The notes beneath the pieces were generated by a model. It had not been told where the DNA came from. It did no database searches and was given only the letters and a program-made list of their open reading frames with translations. Shown piece after piece: positions 16,281-23,299 of a stretch of 23,827 nucleotides of DNA. This DNA comes from JBCCFK01 sp965262315. GTDB taxonomy: Bacteria; Actinomycetota; Acidimicrobiia; Acidimicrobiales; UBA8592. Position numbers and translations under genes: made by a program. Position 1 is the stretch's first letter. Each line of letters begins with the position of its first letter. The DNA is taken from assembly GCA_965262315.1 (NCBI GenBank), contig CBDHFJ010000076.1:1-23827 (forward strand). The letters run 5' to 3'.

Positions 16281-16321
16281 GTGTTTCGTCAGTTTTCTGA
16301 CGGCCTCGCTTGTGATTTCTG
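16277..16321. promoter_or_regulatory. Bipartite inverted repeat plus shared 13-bp motif upstream of importer operon
   Basis: Inner arms CGTCAG (16287-16292) and CTGACG (16297-16302) flank TTTT; outer arms ACAAG (16277-16281) and CTTGT (16309-16313) lie 5 and 6 bases further out. The right outer arm begins the 13-bp motif CTTGTGATTTCTG (16309-16321), which recurs inverted at 18532-18544 before the E1 gene. It lies between the AsnC gene end and the importer promoter. Likely an operator, with the adjacent AsnC-type protein the obvious candidate (inference). It could also form an mRNA hairpin after the AsnC gene, but there is no matching T-tract. Confidence 0.62.
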
Positions 16322-16359
16322 AGTCATGGTGATGATCGGTGCGGGATTCCGTCAGTCCA

Positions 16360-17328
16360 TCACCGTTCTGACCATGGACCGCCACTCCACGAGCCCTGCA
16401 CGGAACCGAACTGTTCTTTGGCGATCCGCAGATAGGGCACGGTCTCGAGCGCAGCGACTCCCGGCAGGGATCGAAGCCCGTCCAAGACGTCCATGAGGTG
16501 GTCGTTGTCGTCGAACCAGACCTCGGCGGCCACGTCGAAACGCCCGAGGGTGCGGGCCACCAGCGTGGTCTCGGCGAGCTCGCACATCGCCTCGACCACC
16601 GGCCGGACCGGACCGTCGGCCTTCAACGCGACGGCTGCGTACCCCTCGATCCCGATGGCCTCGGGGATGGGGTGCGCCTCGATGGCCACCACGTTCGTCG
16701 CGATCATGTCGAGGACCCGTTCACGAACCGCCGCCTGTGAAAGGCCGACGACCGGCGCGAGCGAGGCGTAGGTGGCCCGCCCATCGGCCATCAGCTCCGC
16801 CAACAGCTTCCGGTCGATCTCGTCGAGTTCCGTCGCGGCCGGGACCGCTCGTGGCGGACGCCGCACTGCGGAACGGTCGCCCACCCCGCTCCAGTCCTGC
16901 TTGTCGTAGTGGACCGCCCACGCCGCCTGGAGACGCCCGACGCCAGCGGTGGTGCGGAGCGAGTCGAAGACGTCGAGCATGCCGTCGGTGTCGGCGCTGC
17001 GGAACTCGACCATCAGGTCGTACCGCCCGGCTGTCACGGCCACGAACACCGCGTCATCGATGTCGGCCACGCCGGCGGCAACCTTCTCGACGGCTTCGTC
17101 GACCTCGAGGAAGGCGAAACCGAACGTTCCGAGGCCGAGGCTGGCCGGGTCAACCCGGCCGGTGACGATGATGTAGTGCTCATCGATCAGTCGCTGCACT
17201 CTGGTGCGGACCGCGGCCTGTGACAGCCCGACCGTCGGGGCGAGCTTCGCGTACGTTGCGCGACCATCGGCAATGAGCTCTCTGATGAGCGCACGATCGA
17301 CGTCGTCCAGCTGGACCGGCCGGTTCAC
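16360..17328 (-). CDS. Tandem (double-length) Lrp/AsnC family regulator
   Basis: A 322-residue protein made of two AsnC/Lrp units. HTH 1 is at about 7-50 and HTH 2 at about 167-210; both contain DGRATYA.LAP.VGLSQAAVR with near identity. Each is followed by a ligand-binding RAM-type domain (about 65-142 and 226-302; AGRYDLMVEFRS and LGRFDVAAEVWF). A single chain therefore resembles a pre-formed dimer. Family members sense amino acids and regulate their transport and breakdown. The GTG start overlaps the stop of the SDR remnant (GTGA), placing it in the operon that starts at 18483. It sits between the importer and the 2-oxoacid dehydrogenase, its probable targets. Confidence 0.92.
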   Translation of the reverse strand: MNRPVQLDDVDRALIRELIADGRATYAKLAPTVGLSQAAVRTRVQRLIDEHYIIVTGRVDPASLGLGTFGFAFLEVDEAVEKVAAGVADIDDAVFVAVTAGRYDLMVEFRSADTDGMLDVFDSLRTTAGVGRLQAAWAVHYDKQDWSGVGDRSAVRRPPRAVPAATELDEIDRKLLAELMADGRATYASLAPVVGLSQAAVRERVLDMIATNVVAIEAHPIPEAIGIEGYAAVALKADGPVRPVVEAMCELAETTLVARTLGRFDVAAEVWFDDNDHLMDVLDGLRSLPGVAALETVPYLRIAKEQFGSVQGSWSGGPWSER

Positions 17329-17690
17329 GGCAGCATGCCTCCATCGATGGGAACGAGCGCACCGAAGATGTAGGCGGCCGCCGGGGAGCAGAGGAACGTC
17401 ACCAACTGCGCCACCTCATCGGCGTCCGCCCCACGTCCCAGCGGCACCTCAGCCAGGATCAGCTCCCTGGCCTCGTCTTCGCTGACCCCTTCGAGGTCGG
17501 CGACCAACCTGCGATTCGCTGTCGTCATCCCGGTCTCGATGATGCCCGGGCAGATCCCGACACGCACTGCCGTGTCGAACTGGCTGCTGATCGCGGCAGC
17601 GTAGGTCTGCATCGCGGCGAGATCGTCTCGTTCGCGCCCCGCGCCCGTGATCAGCGCCACCTGGCCCGCCAGCGGACGCCCGGAGCTCAC
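17325..17690 (-). pseudogene. SDR remnant with in-frame internal deletion
   Basis: A 121-residue reading frame joining the start of an SDR (LAGQVALITGAGR) directly to its last third (VRVGICPGIIETGM, VPLGRGADADEVAQLVTFL, VPIDGGMLP). About 130 residues are absent, including NAG, the catalytic Ser and YxxxK, so it cannot be an active dehydrogenase. The frame is kept and both junctions are normal: GTG start 10 bases after the upstream SDR stop, and TGA overlapping the AsnC start. The join is at about 17630-17640. Either a real deletion that keeps coupling to AsnC translation, or an assembly collapse. Confidence 0.75.
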
Positions 17691-17700
17691 GACGACAGCC

Positions 17701-18483
17701 TCATCCCTCGACCCCGGCGGAGAGATGATCCATCACCTCGGCGCTGTAGCCGACCGAGATGCCGTCGTGGGCGCCGACGAGCGAACCCGTCAGCGTGGCG
17801 CTGGCCGGGCTGGCCAGAAACTGGAAGACCGGCCCCATGTCGGCGGCCTTGCGGTAGATCCCATTGGCCGTCATGCGCCGGATGATCTCGAGCTCGGCGG
17901 TCGACGCGGAGGCCATCTCGCTCTCGACGATCCCGGGCAGCACCGCATTGACTCGGATGTTCTGTGGGCCGAGCTCGAGGGACCACGTGCGCACCAACAT
18001 GTCCAGCGCCGCCTTCGACGCCGAGTACGCCGCCATCCCCGGTGTCGTGATCGAGCCAGCGGGCGAGCTGGTGACGATGACCGATCCCCCGCTCGGCACC
18101 AGATCGATGCCGGCAGCGAGCGAACGGACGACGCCCATCGTGTTGATGTCGATCACACGAGCGAAGACCGAGAGGTCGACCTCGCCGATCTCACCGTGGA
18201 AGAGGTCGACCCCGGCGTTCAGGATCAGGGTGTCGACCCGCGGCATCGAGGCACCGATCGCGTCGAATCCAGCGGCCACCGATGCCTCGTCGGCCACGTC
18301 CATCGCAATGAACCTGGCACCGATGCCCGATGCGATCGCGTCGCCGTCCCGGCGACCGGTGATGACGACCGTGGCACCGGCGTGGACCAGGTGCTCGGCG
18401 ACGGCCAGGCCGATGCCCGCCGTCCCCCCGGTGATGACGATGTGCTGTCCTGCGACCGAGAACGGTCCGTCTCCCCCAGCCAT
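17701..18483 (-). CDS. SDR family oxidoreductase
   Basis: A complete 260-residue SDR. Seen: TGGTAGIG at residues 18-25, LNAG at 88-91 (Leu instead of Asn before NAG), VTSSPAG with the catalytic Ser near 139-140, YSASK with Tyr153 and Lys157, and the LPGIVESEM loop. First gene of the minus-strand operon SDR, SDR remnant, AsnC. It is divergent from the E1 dehydrogenase across an AT-rich 135-base region with an inverted repeat. Shared control with E1/E2 suggests it may act on a branched hydroxy or keto acid derivative, but the sequence does not prove a substrate. Confidence 0.9.
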   Translation of the reverse strand: MAGGDGPFSVAGQHIVITGGTAGIGLAVAEHLVHAGATVVITGRRDGDAIASGIGARFIAMDVADEASVAAGFDAIGASMPRVDTLILNAGVDLFHGEIGEVDLSVFARVIDINTMGVVRSLAAGIDLVPSGGSVIVTSSPAGSITTPGMAAYSASKAALDMLVRTWSLELGPQNIRVNAVLPGIVESEMASASTAELEIIRRMTANGIYRKAADMGPVFQFLASPASATLTGSLVGAHDGISVGYSAEVMDHLSAGVEG

Positions 18484-18501
18484 GCGGCGGACCCTAACAG
18501 T

Positions 18502-18544
18502 TGATTTCTTTGTTGTGAAGCGCCATCATCACAGAAATCACAAG
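18502..18544. promoter_or_regulatory. Inverted-repeat operator in divergent SDR/E1 promoter region
   Basis: TGATTTCT (18502-18509) and AGAAATCA (18533-18540) form a perfect 8-bp inverted repeat with 23 bases between. The right arm is part of CAGAAATCACAAG (18532-18544), the exact complement of the 13-bp motif at 16309-16321. The region is strikingly AT-rich against its surroundings, as expected for divergent promoters. Arm spacing of about three helical turns suits a multimeric AsnC/Lrp protein (inference). Confidence 0.62.
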
Positions 18545-18618
18545 TAGACGGCGCCCCATTCCGACGAATCGTTGATGACCGGGGCGGCCTGTCCCAACCT
18601 GCAAACAGGGGAACACCG

Positions 18619-20697
18619 GTGCGCCAGATTCTGGATCCCAGTGGCGAGTTGGTCGACGTCATGCCCGACCTCGATGACGACGCCCTGGTCACCATTCACC
18701 GGCGGCTGTTGACGGCCCGCATCGTCGACGAGAAGCTGCTGAGCCTGCAGCGCCAGGGGCGCATGCCGGCCTACTACCAGTCGAGCGGTCAGGAAGCCGC
18801 CGTCGGTGCAGCCATGGCGCTGCGACCCACCGACTGGATCTTCACCGCGTACCGCGAGCTGCCATTCTGGATCGCGCGGGACATGCCGCTGAAGACCGCA
18901 GCCGGATTCTGGCTCGGCATCCCCGACGACGACGATCTCTGGGACGTCCACGGCTACCGGATCACCCGACTGAACGCCACGATCGGGACCCATCTCCCCC
19001 ACGCCGTCGGGTTCGGCTATGCGAGCCGCCTGCGTGCCGAGGACACGGTGAACATGGTGATCTTCGGCGACGGCGCCACCTCGGAATCAGACTTCCACGC
19101 CGCCATGAACTTCGCCGGTGTCTGGAAGACCCCCACGATCTTCCTGTGCCAGAACAACCAGGTGGCCCAGTCGACCACGGTCGACCGCCAGACCGCGGCC
19201 GAGACCCTCGCCCACAAGGCTCAGGCCTACGGCTTCCCCGGCGAGCGTGTCGACGGCATGGACCCGTTCGCGATGTACGGCGCAACCGCCGACGCCGCCG
19301 AGCGTGCTCGACGCGGCGATGGGCCCACCTTCATCGAGATGTACACCTACCGGTACGCACCACACTCGACCTACGACGGCACACCCGTGTACCGCACCGA
19401 CGAGGAAGAGGCGGCATGGCGAGCGAAGGACCCGATCCTGCGCATGCGCACGTTCCTCCAGAACAAGGGCCTCTGGGATCCCGCCGATGAAGAGGAGATG
19501 CGCGCCGATCTGTCGGCAGAGCTCGAGCGCCTCATCGACGAGCTGGAGGCGCGGCCTGGGGTGAGCCGGGACTACTCCCCTCGCCACCTCTTCGATCGCG
19601 TGCCGGCGGCGTTGCTCGACCAGCTCCACCGCGAGCAGGACGACATGGGTGAGTCCCGCACCGAATTGCCTCCCGGCGAGATCTGGGAAGTCGGACCCGA
19701 ACCCGAGCCGACGGGAGACACCAAGCGGGTCGATCTCACCGAGGCGCTCAACATGACGTTGACCGACGCGTTCGAGCGAGACGACACACTGGTGGCCCTG
19801 GGCGAGGACGTCGGCCTCGAGGGTGGTGTCTTCCGGGTCACCGAGCACATGTACGAGCGCTTCGGCGGCGACCGCGTGATCGACACCCCGCTGTGTGAGA
19901 CCGGAATCGTCGGCACCTCGGTGGGCATGGCGATGAACGGGCTGCGCCCCGTGGCCGAGATGGAGTTCGCCGGCTTCGTCTACCCCGCCTTCGATCAGAT
20001 CATCGGCCACGTCGGCCGCATCCGGTGGCGGTATCGCGGTCATCTGACCTCGCCTGTGGTCGTGCGCATGCCGGTGGGTACCAACACCGGCGCGTACGAG
20101 TTCCACACCGACTCGCCCGAGAGCTACTTCCTGCACACCCCGGGGCTGGTCGTAGTGTTCCCCTCGACCCCGTGGGACGCCAAGGGCCTGCTGGAGACCG
20201 CGCTGGCCTCCCCCGATCCGGTCATGTTCTTCGAGCCGATCGCCCTGTACCGAGGCCTCAAGGAGGAGGTCCCCGTCGAGCCGTACTCGATCCCGTTCGG
20301 CCGAGCCGCCGTGCGCCGCGAGGGGACCGACGTGACCGTCGTGAGCTGGGGCCTGCCCCAGCACGAAGCGCAGAAGGCCGCTGATGCCCTGGCCGCTGAC
20401 GGGGTGTCGGTCGAGGTCATCGACCTCCGGACGATCTATCCGTGGGACGTGGACACGGTGCTGGCCAGCGTGGAGAAGACCGGACGCCTGGTGGTGGCTC
20501 ACGAGGACCACCTCAGCGGAGGGGTGGGTGCCGAGATCGTGGCCACCGTCACCGAACGGGGGGCCTACTTCCTGGAGACGCCGCCGGTCCGGGTGGCCCA
20601 CATGGACGTGTTCTGGGGCCCCACCCAGCTCGAGCCGTACTCCACGATCTCCGCCGACCGCATCACCGCCGGTATCCGCCGCGCGCTGAAGGGCTGA
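18619..20697 (+). CDS. 2-oxoacid dehydrogenase E1, alpha and beta subunits fused
   Basis: A 692-residue thiamine-diphosphate enzyme. The alpha part (about 1-355) shows YRELPFWIARDM, GTHLPHAVGFGYA, the ThDP motif GDG at 150-152 with NN at 179-180, and APHSTYDG with His249, typical of branched-chain/pyruvate E1-alpha. A Pro/Glu linker ends near 370. The beta part follows: VDLTEALNMTLTDAFERDD, ALGEDVGLEGGVF, DTPLCETGIVG, MEFAGFVYPAFDQI and EDHLSGGVGAEI. It decarboxylates a 2-oxoacid and passes the acyl group to E2 lipoate. GTG start with AGGGGA 6 bases upstream. The YQSSGQEAA and HSTYDG blocks favour branched-chain 2-oxoacids over pyruvate, without certainty. Confidence 0.92.
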   Translation: MRQILDPSGELVDVMPDLDDDALVTIHRRLLTARIVDEKLLSLQRQGRMPAYYQSSGQEAAVGAAMALRPTDWIFTAYRELPFWIARDMPLKTAAGFWLGIPDDDDLWDVHGYRITRLNATIGTHLPHAVGFGYASRLRAEDTVNMVIFGDGATSESDFHAAMNFAGVWKTPTIFLCQNNQVAQSTTVDRQTAAETLAHKAQAYGFPGERVDGMDPFAMYGATADAAERARRGDGPTFIEMYTYRYAPHSTYDGTPVYRTDEEEAAWRAKDPILRMRTFLQNKGLWDPADEEEMRADLSAELERLIDELEARPGVSRDYSPRHLFDRVPAALLDQLHREQDDMGESRTELPPGEIWEVGPEPEPTGDTKRVDLTEALNMTLTDAFERDDTLVALGEDVGLEGGVFRVTEHMYERFGGDRVIDTPLCETGIVGTSVGMAMNGLRPVAEMEFAGFVYPAFDQIIGHVGRIRWRYRGHLTSPVVVRMPVGTNTGAYEFHTDSPESYFLHTPGLVVVFPSTPWDAKGLLETALASPDPVMFFEPIALYRGLKEEVPVEPYSIPFGRAAVRREGTDVTVVSWGLPQHEAQKAADALAADGVSVEVIDLRTIYPWDVDTVLASVEKTGRLVVAHEDHLSGGVGAEIVATVTERGAYFLETPPVRVAHMDVFWGPTQLEPYSTISADRITAGIRRALKG

Positions 20698-20724
20698 AGG
20701 ACTGAAGGGCTGAAGGACTGAAGG
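20685..20724 (+). repeat. Five-unit octamer tandem repeat at the E1 stop codon
   Basis: Five consecutive 8-base units of the form (G/A)CTGAAGG, followed by a partial GCTGA. The first unit and part of the second encode the final LKG and the TGA stop of E1. The remaining units fill much of the 59-base gap before E2. Each unit contains TGA and a Shine-Dalgarno-like AAGG. Because 8 is not a multiple of 3, a change in unit number inside the coding end would alter the E1 C-terminus. Confidence 0.9.
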
Positions 20725-20756
20725 GCTGACGATGAGCTGCGCTTTCGGGAGGACCC

Positions 20757-22085
20757 ATGGCTGACACCTTCGACCTGCCGCGCATCGGCGACGCGATGAC
20801 CGAAGCCGAGATCGTCGAGTGGTTCGTTGCCGTCGGTGACGCGGTCGAGCTCGACCAGGTGATCTGCTCGGTCGAGACCGACAAGTCGGTGGTGGAGCTG
20901 ACCACGCCTCACCGCGGCACCGTCCTCGCACTCGGGGGCGAACCGGGCGATGTCATCCAGGTGGGCCAGCAGCTGCTGGTGGTCGGCGAACCGGGCGAGG
21001 CCCCGCCACCACCGTCGGCCCCAGCCGATCCTGGGTCCGCACCGACAACGGCCCCTTCCGAGCCGACCGCTTCGCCTACCTCAGCAGCCGCTGCGCCCTC
21101 GATGGACTGGGGACCCGCAGTGTCGTCGCCCGTCGTGCGCCGGCTCGCCGATCAACACGACGTCGATGTCGCGGCCCTCGCCGGATCGGGCGTTGGCGGG
21201 AGGGTCACACGCTCCGACGTCGTTGCCGCGGCCGCGGATGCGCCAACGGCGCCGCTCCCTGCCGACGGGCCTGTCCGGGCCATGCCGAAGGTCCGCAAGC
21301 TCGCGCGCGAACGATCGATCGACCTCACCCGCCTCCACGGATCGGGGCCTGGCGGGAGCATCACCGTCGCCGACCTCGAAGCGATCGTCGACGGACCTCC
21401 GGCCAGAGCCGAGCGCCGCGAACGACTGTCCGCCATGCGACGCTCGATCGCAGCCCATCTCACCGAGTCGGCCCAGACGATCCCGCAGTTCACCTCCACC
21501 ATCGACGTGGACGCCACGGCCGTCCTCGCAACCCGACAGGCGCTGCGCGAACGTCTCGACGCACCCGTCCCGGTCGACGCCGTCCTGATGGCGCTGCTGA
21601 TCCCCGTACTGGCCGACCACCCCCGCATGAACGCGCGCCTCGACGGAGACGAGGTGGTGTACCACGGCCGGTTCGACATCGGCGTCGCCGTCGACACCCC
21701 GGACGGTCTGATGGTCCCGGTCGTCGCCGGGGCGGATGCCCGGCCGATGGCGAACCTCGCCGCTGAGATCGTCCGGCTGGCCACCGCCGCCCGGGACCGC
21801 CGGATCCAGCCCGCCGAGCTCACCGGCGCAACGTGCACGGTCAACAACGTCGGCGCGGTCGGCATCGAGTCCGGCACCCCGATCCTGCCGCTCGGAACCA
21901 GCACCATCGTGGCCTTCGGCCGGACGCGCCAGGTCGTCCAGCTGCGCAACGGCAACGCGGTCGAGATCCCGACGATCACCGTCTGCGCCACGTTCGACCA
22001 TCGCCTGATCGACGGCGGCGACGCCGGGCGGTTCCTCGCCCAGCTCAAGCAGCACCTCGAAGTGCCCGCGCTCGGCCTCCTGTAG
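20757..22085 (+). CDS. 2-oxoacid dehydrogenase E2 (dihydrolipoamide acyltransferase) with two E3-binding domains
   Basis: A 442-residue E2. Order: lipoyl domain (1-80) with lipoyl Lys43 in ETDKS; Pro/Ala/Thr linker; a first peripheral-subunit-binding domain at about 123-160 (SPVVRRLADQHDVDVAALAG, GRVTRSD); a second at about 175-213 (MPKVRKLARERSIDLTRLHG, GSITVAD); then the acyltransferase domain from RRERLSAMRRSIAAHL to the end, with catalytic His415 in DHRLIDGGDAG. Most E2s have a single such binding domain. ATG at 20757 has GGGAGG 4 bases upstream. It transfers the acyl group from E1 to CoA. No E3 gene is present in the window, so E3 must be elsewhere. Confidence 0.93.
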   Translation: MADTFDLPRIGDAMTEAEIVEWFVAVGDAVELDQVICSVETDKSVVELTTPHRGTVLALGGEPGDVIQVGQQLLVVGEPGEAPPPPSAPADPGSAPTTAPSEPTASPTSAAAAPSMDWGPAVSSPVVRRLADQHDVDVAALAGSGVGGRVTRSDVVAAAADAPTAPLPADGPVRAMPKVRKLARERSIDLTRLHGSGPGGSITVADLEAIVDGPPARAERRERLSAMRRSIAAHLTESAQTIPQFTSTIDVDATAVLATRQALRERLDAPVPVDAVLMALLIPVLADHPRMNARLDGDEVVYHGRFDIGVAVDTPDGLMVPVVAGADARPMANLAAEIVRLATAARDRRIQPAELTGATCTVNNVGAVGIESGTPILPLGTSTIVAFGRTRQVVQLRNGNAVEIPTITVCATFDHRLIDGGDAGRFLAQLKQHLEVPALGLL

Positions 22086-22091
22086 AGGGAT

Positions 22092-22191
22092 CTGGCAGGA
22101 AACACGCGCGCCGGCCCACACCGCCGCTGCCAAAGCCCTCGCGCGCCGAACTGGCAGCGCCCACGCGCGCCACCCGACATCGGCGCTGCCA
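22092..22191. repeat. Two copies of a 41-base hairpin element, 59-base period
   Basis: Copy A is 22092-22132 and copy B 22151-22191. Both have CTGGCAG, 4 bases, CACGCGCGCC, 13 bases, then GCTGCCA; the fixed blocks are identical and the spacings equal, while the spacers differ. In copy B the arms extend to an 11-bp perfect inverted repeat (CTGGCAGCGCC/GGCGCTGCCAG). It looks like an intergenic palindromic repeat element and would form strong hairpins after the E2 gene. Confidence 0.85.
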
Positions 22192-22204
22192 GACCCGAGG
22201 GCTT
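22133..22204 (+). terminator. Nested stem-loop after E2, possible transcription terminator
   Basis: An outer 8-bp stem, AAGCCCTC (22133-22140) with GAGGGCTT (22197-22204), encloses the 11-bp stem of repeat copy B. The 3' side continues TTGTGTTC, a weak T-rich tail. It would plausibly stop E1-E2 transcripts before the TetR promoter, whose candidate -35 begins at 22203. Function inferred from structure only. Confidence 0.5.
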
Positions 22205-22247
22205 GTGTTCAGTCACCCGACTGAGTACCGTCCGTCAAGTGACTGAA
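22203..22247 (+). promoter_or_regulatory. Candidate leaderless promoter and operator of the TetR gene
   Basis: TTGTGT (22203-22208) and TACCGT (22226-22231) are 17 bases apart. The -10 ends 7 bases before the GTG at 22239, so the mRNA would start at or next to the start codon. Between them TCAGTC and GACTGA (22209-22214, 22219-22224) form an inverted repeat with a 4-base gap. The wider arms TTCAGTCAC (22208-22216) and GTGACTGAA (22239-22247) are perfectly complementary. This arrangement suggests repression by the TetR protein itself. Confidence 0.6.
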
Positions 22248-22860
22248 TCAGCGACTGAAAACGGCGCTGCTGGACGCGGCCGAAGGGCGCTTCGCCTCCG
22301 AAGGGATCGAGGGCGCCTCGCTACGCGCCGTCATGCGCGACGCGGGCACCGACCCGGGCGCGGTGCACTATCACTTCAAGGGGCGACAGGCGCTGGCCGA
22401 AGCCGTGCTCGATCGGGTGCTGGTGCCACTGAACGATCGCCGACTCGAGCTTCTCGACGGACTCCTCGACCAGGGACCGGCCGACCTGCATGGGCTCGTC
22501 GAGGCCCTCGTCCGGCCCGACATCGAGGTGGCCCACAGCCTCGAGGAGCGGGGCCCTGGACGTGCCCGACTGATCGGCGCGATCTACCTGTCCCCCGCCG
22601 ACTTCGTGACCGCAAGGGTCGAGGACCGGTTCCGACCCGTCGCCATGGCGTTCCTCCCCCACATGACCGAGGCGGCCCCTGCAGTACCCCCCGACGTCCT
22701 GGCCTGGCGGGTGCGCTGGTGCGTCTTCGGCACGCTCGGCGCCCTGCTGGCCGATCCCGAGGAGCTCCTCGCCCGGCCGACGGACGACCTCGTCACCAAG
22801 CTCGTCGACAGCCTCACGGCTGCACTCGGCGCACCTACCCACGAACGGAGTAGCCAGTGA
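22239..22860 (+). CDS. TetR/AcrR family regulator, apparent frameshift near its start
   Basis: A regulator of about 206 residues. After the shift: TALLDAAEGRFASEGIEGAS, then the HTH LRAVMRDAGTDPGAVHYHFK, and a C-terminal ligand domain to HERSSQ. The written frame from 22243 lacks a proper start. The GTG at 22239 encodes VTESATE and joins the main frame if one A of the AAAA at 22258-22261 is dropped, giving a normal TetR N-terminus. The GAVHYHFK recognition block resembles regulators of lipid or CoA-ester metabolism, a weak hint. Its stop overlaps the SRPBCC start (GTGA). It probably represses itself and its neighbour through the TCAGTC/GACTGA repeats. Confidence 0.85.
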
Positions 22861-23295
22861 CCGACATCACGACCAGCGCGGAGATCGCGCGCCCGGCGGA
22901 CGAGGTGTTCGCCTACGTCGCCGACATGGCCAACAATCCGAGATGGCAGCAGGGGCAACAACGGTGCGAATGGACGAGCGAGCCGCCACACGGACTGCGA
23001 TCGACGTACGACCAAGAGGCCCGGTTCATGGGGCGCACCATCCGGTCCTCGTTCGAAGTGACCGAGTTCGAGCCCGGCCGGGTTGATCCGGATCGTCTCC
23101 ACGGCGGGAACCATGCCGATCGACGTCACCAGGACCGTCGAGCCGATCGGCGACACGAGCTGCCGAGTGAGCGCTCGAGTCCAAGGTGACCCGCCGGGGT
23201 TCTTCAAGATCTTCGGGCCGCTGCTCGACCGCATGGTCAAGCGCAACGTGACGAAGGACTACGAACGCCTCAAGGCGCTCCTCGAAGCCGAATGA
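22857..23295 (+). CDS. SRPBCC (polyketide cyclase/START-like) protein, apparent frameshift
   Basis: A protein of about 145 residues of the SRPBCC fold, a deep hydrophobic-pocket barrel. Seen: the opening ITTSAEIARPADEVFAYVAD and NPRWQQG, typical of the polyketide_cyc2 family, and the closing helix FGPLLDRMVKRNVTKDYERL. The frame breaks after EFEPGR, and the +1 frame resumes LIRIVSTAGTMPIDVTRTVE; one extra G in the GGG at 23080-23082 explains it. Start GTG overlaps the TetR stop. Members bind lipids or aromatic compounds, or act as cyclases. It is probably the TetR regulator's main target. Its stop is 4 bases from that of the facing TetR gene. Confidence 0.83.
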
Positions 23296-23299
23296 CCGG

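Noticed and set aside
19087..20931. A 614-codon minus-strand open frame opposite E1
   Set aside because: It lies antisense to a fully conserved E1 and spans its octamer repeat and the E2 start; low-complexity composition and no motifs.
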